A stretch of 64,000 nucleotides of DNA from Cladopsammia gracilis (Eukaryota; Cnidaria; Anthozoa; Scleractinia; Dendrophylliidae): the NCBI GenBank assembly GCA_022457155.1, contig JAJGOT010000357.1:550001-614000 (forward strand), read 5' to 3'. Positions within the stretch are counted from its first letter, which is position 1. The number at the start of each line of letters is the position of its first letter. The position numbers were made by a program, and so were the translations under genes. Positions 32,521-41,364 of this stretch are shown piece by piece. The notes under the pieces were generated by a model. The model was not told the DNA's origin and ran no database searches. It worked only from the letters and a program-made list of their open reading frames with translations.

Positions 32521-33091
32521 CTGCGCCAACGGGAAGGAAAATTCCAGTCTCCTTCAAAACGATCTGCGATCCCGACTTACTAAGGCCTCTCTCTGCTTTC
32601 GGCTTTTTAGAAGAAGTCATGTCGTGCATCGACAAGTTTACCGGTACGGAACACTTAGCAGAACTGCGCTTCCAGCCAACACCCAGGGAAGCACGATGTT
32701 GTGGGCATATGGTCCAGTTTTCTACATTTTTGGGAAGCGCAAAGATAGACGCTCTCGCCAGTAACAGTTCTACTTCATTTTCTATTCCAGAAATGGAAAA
32801 GGCTGATTTATGTCTTGAAATATCTCTATTACAGCTAAGCAAGGGAACCATTTCAACTGACCTACTCCTGTCTTTTGAATCGAAGCCGCAGTGGCCACCA
32901 ACAATGGTGAACAAGGAACACACGCTGCTCTCCATGGCCGACGAATGACTGTGAAATTTAATACCCGCCAAGTCACAAGCGTCACGCATTACACTAATTG
33001 TCAAGTCCTGGCGCCGGCTCCAGAACATTATTTTAGCTGTTCCAGTCGATTCGTGAAAATGTTCAGAACTTTGGAAAATCTTTGATTTCAT
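32521..33091 (-). CDS. Transposase-like gene, exon 1 (N-terminal Cys/His domain)
   Basis: It starts at the first in-frame ATG (33091, MKSKIFQSSEHFHES) after a TGA about 45 nt upstream, and ends at GGCGCAG|GTGAGA. After a variable start it carries LTISVMRDACDLAG, a serine-rich stretch, and the signature WTICPQHRASLGVGW...KCSVP, followed by SGSQIVLKETGIFLPVGAG. The Cys/His pattern, with CSKC from exon 2, suggests a zinc-binding module used for DNA or protein recognition. The same signature (ICPLHRDEFGLGW) is found at 51.7 kb. An additional upstream exon cannot be excluded, because the open frame extends 15 codons before this ATG and an ORF lies in the TIR further upstream. Confidence 0.72.
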
Positions 33092-33378
33092 CAACCAGCA
33101 TTCTTCTTTTAAGATGCAAGCAATGATATATCAAAGTTTGTAGAATATTGGTACAGTTACTAGCATGACCTTTTAGCTGACCTTTCAAGAGAATTTATTT
33201 CGCCCTTAGTGGCATCAACTTGACCACCTATTTTCAGTGAAATCTCGAACTGTTGACTGGACCGCATTCAAAGAAAAGTTATCTTATTTAAGTAGTAAGC
33301 ACATTTTGAAGGCATAATTTAAAACAAAACCTAAGTTTCTGGCTTCTATTGGAATACACGTCACTTGCATTTTTGTCA

Positions 33379-33969
33379 ACAAGATAGCAATATGCAAATT
33401 AGTTCAAATTTCGTAAAATTTTCTCAAAATTCGATGTCGTTTTATGAAGCGTGCGCTTAAAAACCCAAACCGATTTTTACATGTCGTATAAGAAGGGTGC
33501 TTAGACACTTTACAACGTTAAAATGATCCTGATTGGAGATTGGCCACATATCGAAAAATCAGTTTGTAATTAAATGGTAAAATTCGTTTTCCAAGACTGT
33601 TGTCAAATCTCCATCGAATAATGTGTTTTCTTGCCGTGAAAAATACCTCTAGAACCGAACAACAGGCATAGATAAAATACTAAATGCCTCTTCTTTCAGT
33701 ATTTGTTGTCTTATTCCTTTAGCCATAGCTTCTTCTGCCAATGAGAGCACGTTTTTGTGAACGGTATTTTTGCTAATTAACTCGGCCATTTTTGGCCAGC
33801 GAGAGTGCGAAATCGATTTTCTCAAATATTTCCAAAATTCGGTCGTATTTTAAAAAATAAACCCCGAAACCTTTCAAAACTTGTTAATACCTTCCTACAA
33901 ACGCAAAATGAGGGTAGGTTAATTTTTGACTGTGGCCACGCTTTGCTCGACATTTCTGTGCATTCGCTC
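33379..33969 (-). repeat. Right terminal inverted repeat of the TTAA transposon
   Basis: Inverted partner of 26006-26618. It lies upstream of exon 1 of the transposase-like gene and so probably includes its promoter. Confidence 0.85.
33649..33789 (-). CDS. Inward-facing short ORF in the right TIR
   Basis: ATG at 33789 opens MAELISKNTVHKNVLSLAEE and the frame runs to PVVRF followed by TAG, 46 codons. It matches the left-TIR ORF with several substitutions, mostly conservative. It lies about 560 bp upstream of exon 1 on the same strand. The stop replaces a Tyr codon of the left copy just before the donor-like GTATTT, so this copy ends earlier. It could be an upstream ORF, a leader peptide or a damaged first exon. 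Its phase does not fit exon 1 in an obvious way. Confidence 0.4.
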   Translation of the reverse strand: MAELISKNTVHKNVLSLAEEAMAKGIRQQILKEEAFSILSMPVVRF

Positions 33970-33973
33970 TTAA

Positions 33974-34775
33974 CTTCCGATGCAGGGCTCATTATGCATG
34001 TGTTGGAGGCTAAGGCTTACTGTTATTACAAGAGGCTAGCTGGTAGCCTGTACTCATGCGCTTGCATAAGAACGTTTTATGGTTTATTGTAACTGGGTCA
34101 CGCACCCCTTCCCTCTCAAAGAATTTTGCGTGACATGTAAGTCTTGTTTTGTTTACATATTATCAGATATCATTTATTACGACTGAATTTACAACTGAAT
34201 TTAAACACGTTTTATAAGCATTTCTCTAAAACTAGCGACAACACAAAGAAAAATTCAATCACAAATTGATATCAACATAAATTCCCATCGACTATTTGAA
34301 AACAAGAACGTGATTACGGGCACGCCGAAAATCACGAGGTCGCATGTCAACAAATCAGACCAGTGAAAGTCCTCCCGCGGGATACGGGAAACTTTAAAAA
34401 AAAACAAGGCAATTTGTGACTACAAAAAGCGGGACGAAAGCTAAAAAAGGAAACAAGGAAACCTTACCGAAACCTTGACTCATGCCGCTATGCGCATGAG
34501 TAATAACAAAATCTCAATAACACAAATAACACAGAATCGACACAGAACTAATTATAATATTCATAACTATACATGACACAAGGGAACTATAATATTGTAT
34601 TTTTTAAATTATTGATGGTGAATTGCATAACATGTGGTTTAAATTTATTTCTGGTTTGATATTCTATAGATCTGTTTTATTGTTACATGTGCAGCTGCTT
34701 AATTATTATATTACTAAGGGGGCGGGCTGATTCATGGCCGCACTTTTTTTAGAACATTCACTGTATAAATCATTC
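33974..34775. other. No gene seen; one dispersed repeat
   Basis: 34190-34305 (CACGTTTTATAAGCATTTCT ... ATATCAACATAAATTCCCAT) recurs as a direct, diverged copy at about 42875-42965. The rest is unannotatable. Confidence 0.5.
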
Positions 34776-34779
34776 TTAC

Positions 34780-34849
34780 CTGTCTTTTTTGGCGTCTTGT
34801 CCCTTTTTTTAAAATAATCCCAAAGGGACCTTCCCTGCTTTTTTGACAT
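34780..34849 (-). CDS. Candidate first coding exon of an unidentified gene
   Basis: A minus-strand exon of about 34780-34882, between acceptor CTTATAG and donor ACAG|GTAAGA. ATG at 34849 opens MSKKQGRSLWDYFKKRDKTP, 23 codons plus one base. The short basic start with LWDYF resembles N-termini of some BED-finger or hAT-type proteins, but that is weak. The exon upstream would be 5' UTR. No following exon is identified, and the TTAA transposon occupies the downstream DNA, so it may sit in this gene's first intron. Confidence 0.4.
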
Positions 34850-34884
34850 CTTCTCTCACTACTGGTATGTACGGAACCCAACCT

Positions 34885-35649
34885 ATAAGAAAAGTGTATG
34901 TCAAGATAATCCTACCACTTTATCATATCAATTTTTACACAAGGAATGCAGACATGTGCATGTGTATATGCAGGTATATGTATTCATTTATTGTTCAATT
35001 TAATAATTGAAGGTCTAGGTGGAAAACTATGCTATGTGTAGGTGAATATTTAAATAACAGACTCTTTAAGTTGTTGTACATGTAGTATTTACATGTAATT
35101 GAAGGGCTAGGTGGAAAACTATGCAAAGTGAATTTTTTTATTTCTACTAACTATAATAATTATATATTAGTTGGTGTTACCAGATTAACTCACTCTTCAG
35201 TATGTTACAAACTCTCAAATGAGTCCATATCTGAAGTCTACTTTTAATTTATGAATTTCAATGTGTGGTCACCTTTATGCACAATGCACTTACTAGCAAC
35301 TGGCAACCAAACTTTGAAATTTAATCTAAGCCAATTCGTGCTCCTTAAATGATCTCAGTAAGTGAGAGGAATTTAATAGCAAAACCTGTTGTTGTGTCCT
35401 GTCTGGTATATCAGACTGGATAAACCATGAAAAACTGATCTAGATCAGTTTAATTCAATGTCGTGTTGAACCATATGGCCATGTATAATTGCACACTGCA
35501 TCCTGCGCACAAGAGAGTCTTTAATAATCCCATTATTTTGTTGTTAACCAAATTTTACTGAGTAAGCCGCAACTTATTTTAATTGTTTTTTTTTATTCAT
35601 TTCATTTTAATTAACAGTCAAAAACTTTGGCTAAAAATTTATTGCTTTA
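34885..35649. other. No gene seen
   Basis: AT-rich DNA. A GAAGG(T/G)CTAGGTGGAAAACTAT motif occurs twice, near 35010 and 35102. Nothing else is recognised. Confidence 0.4.
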
Positions 35650-35950
35650 AAAAAACCTGAGTCATATCAAAATTAAGAAGTATTAAAACACAGATCAATT
35701 TTGATTCCAGACTGTTTACGGATTTGAAGATACTGTACACATCTGGTATAAATTTGAAGTACAACTAAATAGCATTCTGTTCAAGAGTTATTAAAATGTT
35801 TTAAAGGCAAACGAGTATTAAATACTTTTAGTAAAAATGTATGGAGGGGCCATCTTGGTCGCCCACAAACAAGCTCAAGGGACACCAACACAGCAGCAAA
35901 AACTTCAGTCTTATCACACCAGAAATCTCATACAAAAGATATCATTCACT
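35650..35950. mobile_element. Old left-half copy of the GAGCGTTTTCAC MITE family
   Basis: It aligns by eye with 9545-9800 (CATATCAAAATT, GTTTACGGA, ACACATCTGG, GTTCAAGAGTTAT, AAATGTATGGAG...GGCCAT). It is diverged and lacks the right end. Confidence 0.6.
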
Positions 35951-35990
35951 GTATACTTGAATATGAATATATGAAAATCATAATTATATT

Positions 35991-36196
35991 TGAGTGAAAT
36001 TTGTGATCCTTGCAGTAGCTGCTCTCAACTTAAGCAGTTGAAAAAGCAAGCTGAAAAAAAATTCAGGCTTGAATGGGATTCGAACCCATGACCTTGCGAT
36101 ACTGGTGCAATGATCTATCCACTGAGCTATCAAGCCGATGATAGGCTTGAATGCGATTCGACGGGAGCACACTGCGAGGATCACAAATTTCACTCA
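35991..36196. mobile_element. 206-bp TIR element enclosing a tRNA-like gene
   Basis: TGAGTGAAATTTGTGATCCT starts the left end. The right end is its inverse, AGGATCACAAATTTCACTCA, with 26-bp terminal repeats in total that differ at one position. Inside is a complete tRNA-like sequence, and beside it a second partial copy of the tRNA 3' half (AGGCTTGAATGCGATTCGA, about 36143). It looks like a tRNA-derived short element that acquired or depends on inverted ends. Confidence 0.7.
36066..36136 (-). tRNA. tRNA-like gene, anticodon position reads AGU (Thr-type)
   Basis: 71 nt on the minus strand. The 7-bp acceptor stem GGCTTGA/TCAAGCC is perfect. The D region GCTCAGTGGATAGATC has one mismatch. The anticodon stem TTGCA/CGCAA has a mismatch next to the loop CCAGTAT. 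The T arm ATGGG-TTCGAAT-CCCAT is perfect, so an internal B box (GGTTCGAATCC) is present. The loop centre reads AGU, but position 33 is C instead of the near-universal U. It may therefore be a tRNA-derived repeat rather than a functional tRNA. No CCA is encoded, as normal in eukaryotes. Confidence 0.6.
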
Positions 36197-36214
36197 TGTC
36201 TATTCGCAGTTTAA

Positions 36215-36530
36215 AGTGCCCCTGTGATCAAATTTTTGATTTTGTTTTTTTTACATTTTCGTGTACAATTAGACTTTCTTACTCATCTTCCTAAATTTCA
36301 ATTCATTACGAACATCAGAAGTCATTTTATTTTAACATTTATTTCCGAGAATTTACGGCCGCCATTAATCAACCTTGTTCCAAGGCTTGGTTGCGAATGG
36401 GAGAAAGTGACGTCAAAGACTCAAACATACCTCACGGGTTGAAATTATAATAACAATCAGCATAGAAAATTGCACGAAGAACAAGTCCAAAGTTTTTGTT
36501 GCTTTTCGCGTGATTTTCAATACTTATTGT
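36215..36530. mobile_element. Left part of a TTAA / AGTGCCCC MITE
   Basis: TTAA (36211-36214) plus AGTGCCCCTGTGATCAAATT begins a copy of the element complete at 39805-40368, including GACGTCAAAGACTCAAACAT. No right terminus is found. Confidence 0.75.
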
Positions 36531-36719
36531 ACCAATTGAGGACAAATGGCTTATGATGTCATTGCATTGCTAAGCAACTCTGATTTAAAAAAGTTTATTC
36601 ATCTACAACTTTTGTGCATCTATGTCTAATTAATCATTTATAGCAGTCAATCTCCTGGCTTATAATATCTAAGTAATCATGTATAGCAGTAAATCTCCTG
36701 GCTTATAAATTGTTTTATT

Positions 36720-38225
36720 TACCTTAAGGGTGCTAATATCAGTTTTGGTCTTTTGTTTGATTTGTTTCTTTCTTTTTCAAGTAAGATGTATGTATAAATA
36801 CCTCCGACATATCATCTACTAAGATAAGGGTAATTTCACCTTGCTGCTTTTATTATTAAAATGACTAGTAATTATTTATAACATTCCCTCATAAACATCT
36901 TTGGCAAATTCCCAGATTGTTGTTATTTTAAAGATTTAATTTGAAGGGGTTATTTACATGTAAATGAAAGGAGGTGTTGATATGATATGTATGATATGCA
37001 TAATGAAAAAAATAATGTTAAAAAGTACTTAGCAGATTAATCAAAATGTCAAGATGCTCTGCCTAAAGCTTAATCAAATTCAGTTGTATTGGTTTCAGTG
37101 TAGGGAAAAACTGAAAAACCCAGAGAGAAAATTCCCTAGGCAGCAAGAATGTAAACCAACGAAAAAAATTAACATAATTGCTGAATTTCTGTTAACATTT
37201 TTGCAGTGTTTTCCCGTTTTCAGCAATACGTACACATGTTAACAAAGGGTAAATTGAAATATAACATATTTGTTGATCACTTGCTGTTATTTTGTTTTAC
37301 ATATTGCTGTAAGGGCTGGTTCCCACTAGAGACGTAATCAGAAGCGAAGTCAGAGTTGAAAGTGTAAGGATCCTTACGTTCTAGTGTAAATTAAAAAACG
37401 GAGTCGCAATCGGAATCGGAAGCTCGACGGAATCGGAATCGGAAGGATCAGAAGGTTTCCTTTTTCTTCCGACTCCGCTTCTGCTTCCGTCGCTTACTAT
37501 CCGCTTCCGTCATTTTGATTTCCACTTGATCGTAAGGTTCTTACGATTCCGATTCCGCTAACGATTCCGCTAACGATTCCGCTTACGTCGTTAGAGGGAA
37601 CCAAGCTTAAGATGTTGAATATAAGCACATTATATAGCTCTCCGTTTCCGTGGTCTTTTTGCCTATCCAAGCTCTGTTTCCTCATCTCCGTCGTTTGCTG
37701 GTGCCGTGTTTCTGTTTGCAAAATAGAGCGCGGTCTAGTGCAGGACTTTGGTTTTGTGTGTCTTACCCTTGGTTTGACTGGGGCTATGGTCTTGGGGTCT
37801 TATATCTTTGCATTCTGTCCCGAACAAAACAATATAAGCACAAGCACCAAGAGTAATCCTGGCTTTTCTGTGCTTGGAAAGAATGAAAAAGCCAGGAAAG
37901 TGAGGATTGTTTTACACTGACACAGCCATTTCTGGCTTTCCTGGGTTTCATTTTGATGAACAAAATCTGCACTTTCCGCAAAAGCCAGGAGTGATGTCAC
38001 TTGCTGTTATTACACTTGCTTGATATTACATGACGTACTGACTGACTGTGCACTGAGTGAATGTCATTTCAGTCTGTCAGTCTAAATTCATAATAAAAAT
38101 TGTTAAATTTCGAAAAAGTCCGTCGGCTGTCGGTTATAAATTTTTATAAAATGTTATAAAAGTTTACAAACTGACCATTGATTGTAAAATATATTTCATA
38201 AAATTTTGAAAGGTGATCTAGCTAG
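36720..38225. repeat. Duplicated segment, copy A
   Basis: The blocks 36720-37180 and 37890-38225 recur in the same order and orientation at 39490-39800/40373-40480 and 40480-40815 (landmarks: CAAGTAAGATGTATGTATAA, GTCAAGATGCTCTGCCTAAA, CAGTTGTATTGGTTTCAGTG, GACGTACTGACTGACTG). Copy A carries about 700 bp (37185-37890), including the TIR element at 37315-37606, that copy B lacks. Non-coding as far as I can see. Confidence 0.85.
37315..37606. mobile_element. TIR element built of GATTCCG/CGGAATC motifs
   Basis: GCTGGTTCCC...GACGTAA on the left and GACGTCGTTAGAGGGAACCAAGC-type sequence on the right are inverted. The arms consist of repeated CGGAATCGGAAG and its complement CTTCCGATTCCG, plus three GATTCCGCTAAC units near the right end. 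Non-coding. Confidence 0.65.
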
Positions 38226-38301
38226 TGATCAAGACTTTATTTTGAATAGAAATATTTTGTATATTAAGACAGAAGCTCATAACAGATAAGCTTCTGATTA
38301 A

Positions 38302-38460
38302 GGTGATTCCACGGTTTTGCATTGCGCATCACTAACTGCGCATAATTTCTTGCATCATTAGCACGTGCATGCGTGCGCGCACATTCAGAACACAGAGTTT
38401 TTCCTTGGGACTAAGCTCGCAAAAAAATAAGTGGCTGTTTTCTCGTAAACGAGCACAGGC
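38302..38460. mobile_element. One end of the GGTGATTCC (TTAA) MITE family
   Basis: TTAA (38298-38301), GGTGATTCC and then TTTTGCATTGCGCATCACT match the inverted right end of the element at 6910-7563. The other end is not found. Confidence 0.65.
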
Positions 38461-39489
38461 ACCCCACCTTTTTTTTTCGTCCTTTCTAATCAAGTACCCA
38501 AAACCTTTGTATAAGAAAAGACTAATAGTATTAAATTTCTATTATTGAAAATTAAATAAATGAGAGAAATGGAGCTGAACTGCAGTTTCTCTGTTTTGCA
38601 GTTCAGTAATCAGGAAAATGAATTTTGTCTGATGTTTGCTTATAGCACTAAGCCTTCTCTGTCTGAAACGAATGTAAAAAGTTTACCTATGCCGACACAA
38701 TGTATGCGAAGTTTTCTTTAGCATGTTCTCATTAGTTTTTGAGTTTTGAGGAGTTTTCAAATAATGGCAATGCACTTTGATAACAACACTGCTAAAATGC
38801 CAAAATAGGGCATATTCGATGCCTCACAGCTCCTTAACCAACACGGGCACCCCCATCTTTTTATTTTATAATTGAAGTTCTCATATAATGAATATCTCGT
38901 CGGCAAAGTTTGAACAAGAGAGTCTATTGTAAGTTCTATTTCAGTGGTATTACCTTAATTTATTAGCCTCCATTGTAGAAGAGGAGTAATATAAATTTGG
39001 ATTGGGAAAACATTGGCAATTGAAAGCACATGTGTAACCAGGCCTTCTTACTTAGCATCCAGGCTTTTTCTGGACTCTGGCTCCCTCAGTCAATTTTCTT
39101 TTTTTTTTTTTTGCCCAACTGACCGACCACTTTCATGAGGGAAGGCGATGGTAAACAAAACATTTTATGGGGATGGCCTTATCTGATTTAAAAAAATAGC
39201 ATGACAAATTTTGTGACACATTTAAACCTTTACAACATCATTAAACTGACTGAATAATTAATTTTTGTGAAGGATACCACTGGCATCCATGCACACACCT
39301 TGTTAGAAACAGCATTGCAGGAATATGACTAAGTTTATATTTTTAAAGACAAGACAGAAACGAAACTGAAAGGGCGAAAATACCGGTACTTAATTACAAA
39401 AATCTCCATTGATATTTTATTATTTAACTGGAATCAAAAATTGATGCTAACCCCGGGTTAGCTAATAACTGCGCTTTGAACAACCCGGT
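38461..39489. other. No gene; MITE debris
   Basis: 39170-39345 matches the right half of the GAGCGTTTTCAC family (TGTGACACATTTAAA, CACTGGCATCCAT, TTGTTAGAAACAGC). The remaining sequence shows no feature. Confidence 0.5.
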
Positions 39490-40815
39490 TCTGGCTTATA
39501 AATTGTTTAATATTTACCTTAAGGATGCTAATATATTTTTTTTGTTTGATTTGTTTCTTTCTTTTTCAAGTAAGATGTATGTATAAATTCCTCCGATGTA
39601 TAGTTTAACCTTGTTGCTTTTATTATTAAAAATGACTAGTAATTATTTAACATATTCCCTCATAAACATTTTTGGTAAATTCCTGGAGTGTTGTAAATGA
39701 AAGGAGGTGTTGATATGATACGTATGATATGTATCATAAAAAATAATGTCAAAAAGTACTATGCAGATTAATCAAAATGCCAAGATGCTCTGCCTAAAGC
39801 TTAAAGTGCCCCTTGTGATCAAATTTTTGATTTTCATTTTTTTACATTTTCGTGTACAATTAGACTTTCTTACTCGTCTTGCCAAATTTCTATTCATTAC
39901 GAACAATCATCAGAAGTCATTTTATTTTAACATTTATTTCCTAGAAATTACGGCCACCATTAATCAACCTTGTTCCTTGGAAGGCTTGGTTGCGAATGGG
40001 AGAAAGTGACGTCAAAGACTCAAACATACCTCACGGGTTGAATTATTATAATAACAATAAGTATTGAAAATCAGACGAAAACCAACAAAAACTTTGGACT
40101 TGTTCTTTGTGCAATTTTCTATGTTGATTGTTATTATAATTTCAACCCGCAAGGTACGCTTGAGTCTTTGACGTCACTTTCTCCCATTCGCAACCACGCC
40201 TTGGAACAAAGTTGTTTAATGGCGGAAGTAAATTCTCGGAAATAAATGTTAAAATAAATGACTTCTGATGTTCGTAATGGATTGAAATTTGGCAAGATGA
40301 GTAAGAAAGTCTAATTGTACACGAAAATGTAAAAAACTGAAAATCAAAAATTTGATCATAGGGGCACTTTAATCAAATTCAGTTGTATTGGTTTCAGTGT
40401 AGGGAAAAACTGAAAACCCCAGAGAGAAAATTACCTAGCAAGAATGTAAACCAACCAAAAAAAATTAATGTAATTGCCAGGAAGGCAAGGATTGTTTCAC
40501 ACTGACACAGTCATTTCTGGCTTTCCTGGATTTCATTTTGATGAACAAAATCCGCACTTTCCACTAAAGCCAGGAGTGATGTCACTTGCTGTTATTACAC
40601 TTGCTTGATATTACATGACGTACTGACTGACTGGGTACTGAGTGAATGTCATTTCAGTCTGTCAGTCTAAATTCATAATAAAAATTGTTAAATTTCGAAA
40701 AAGTCTGTCGGCTGTCAGTTATAATTTTTTATAAAATTTTATAAAAGGTTATAAACCGAACACTGATTGTAAAATTTATTTGAATTCATAAAATTTTGAA
40801 AGGTGATCTGTTACC
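39490..40815. repeat. Duplicated segment, copy B
   Basis: Partner of 36720-38225. It is interrupted by the TTAA MITE at 39805-40368 at a point where copy A has the intact site. Confidence 0.85.
39805..40368. mobile_element. TTAA-flanked palindromic MITE (AGTGCCCC ends)
   Basis: AGTGCCCCTTGTGATC and GATCATAGGGGCACT are the ends, and the two halves are inverted copies over most of the 564 bp (for example GTGACGTCAAAGACTCAAAC and its complement). TTAA is at 39801-39804 and 40369-40372. Copy A of the surrounding segment carries a single TTAA at 37070-37073, which proves the target duplication. Non-coding. Confidence 0.9.
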
Positions 40816-41364
40816 GTAAAAAAATTTTTTTTTGCATACGTTATTTCTCTAAAACGGCAGAAAAACGGCATAAAAAATTCTGAATGTTTTGCAATTAATT
40901 TGTACATCACATGCCAAAAATGGGGCAAACTGAGTGCGAAAAAATAAAAAAGGCCTAAAATTCGACATAGTATGGTTATGCTCCGACCCTTTCAATTACT
41001 CAGTGGCTGTTGATTTTGTTCAGGTTTCTATTTCATACTCAATGTTTTTACATGAACTAACTAAACAGCTAGGGCAGCTGTAATGTCAGTTTGGGTGACA
41101 TATTCTGCAGATTATGATGGCTTTCATAGTTTTACAGTGAAGTATAAACCATTATTCTACAGCTTTTAATGACACAGGAATATATTAATCACTCACCTTT
41201 GTTTTTAAACTGTTACACAACTGTATTACAAAGTGTCACTTGCCGACTGAATTCCTGAAAAACATGTGTAAATAAAATGAGAAAATGTGTCAAAATATAT
41301 AAGCAATAAAAATAAATTGAGGAAGTTTTTTCCTGTGTACGATACATTGTTATTTGTGCACTGA
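40816..41364. other. No gene seen
   Basis: AT-rich DNA between the duplicated segment and the L1-like ORF1 remnant. Confidence 0.4.

Larger units (their letters stand above)
26006..33969. mobile_element. ~8-kb DNA transposon with TTAA duplication and ~600-bp TIRs
   Basis: The left tip GAGCGAATGCACAGAAAT follows TTAA (26002-26005). The right tip ATTTCTGTGCATTCGCTC precedes TTAA (33970-33973). From these tips the two ends are inverted copies for about 600 bp (26006 to ~26618 against 33969 to ~33379), with scattered substitutions and small indels. Between them, on the minus strand, lies one four-exon gene for a protein with an RNase-H-like core. TTAA duplication is known for piggyBac and Kolobok, but the protein shows neither the piggyBac core nor a THAP domain. 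One intron holds a younger MITE. Exon 3 carries a frameshift, so this copy is probably no longer autonomous. I infer that the gene is the transposase. Confidence 0.82.

Noticed and set aside
32481..32948. 155-codon plus-strand open frame
   Set aside because: It is antisense to exon 1 of the transposase-like gene, which has family motifs and matching splice phases.
26006..33969. Assignment to piggyBac on the basis of TTAA alone
   Set aside because: The protein lacks a recognisable piggyBac core and C-terminal cysteine-rich finger, and its domain order differs. TTAA is also used by other superfamilies.
35984..36193. 69-codon minus-strand ORF (LIAQWIDHCTSIARSWVRIP)
   Set aside because: This is the translated tRNA-like element, a well-known spurious ORF type, not a protein gene.
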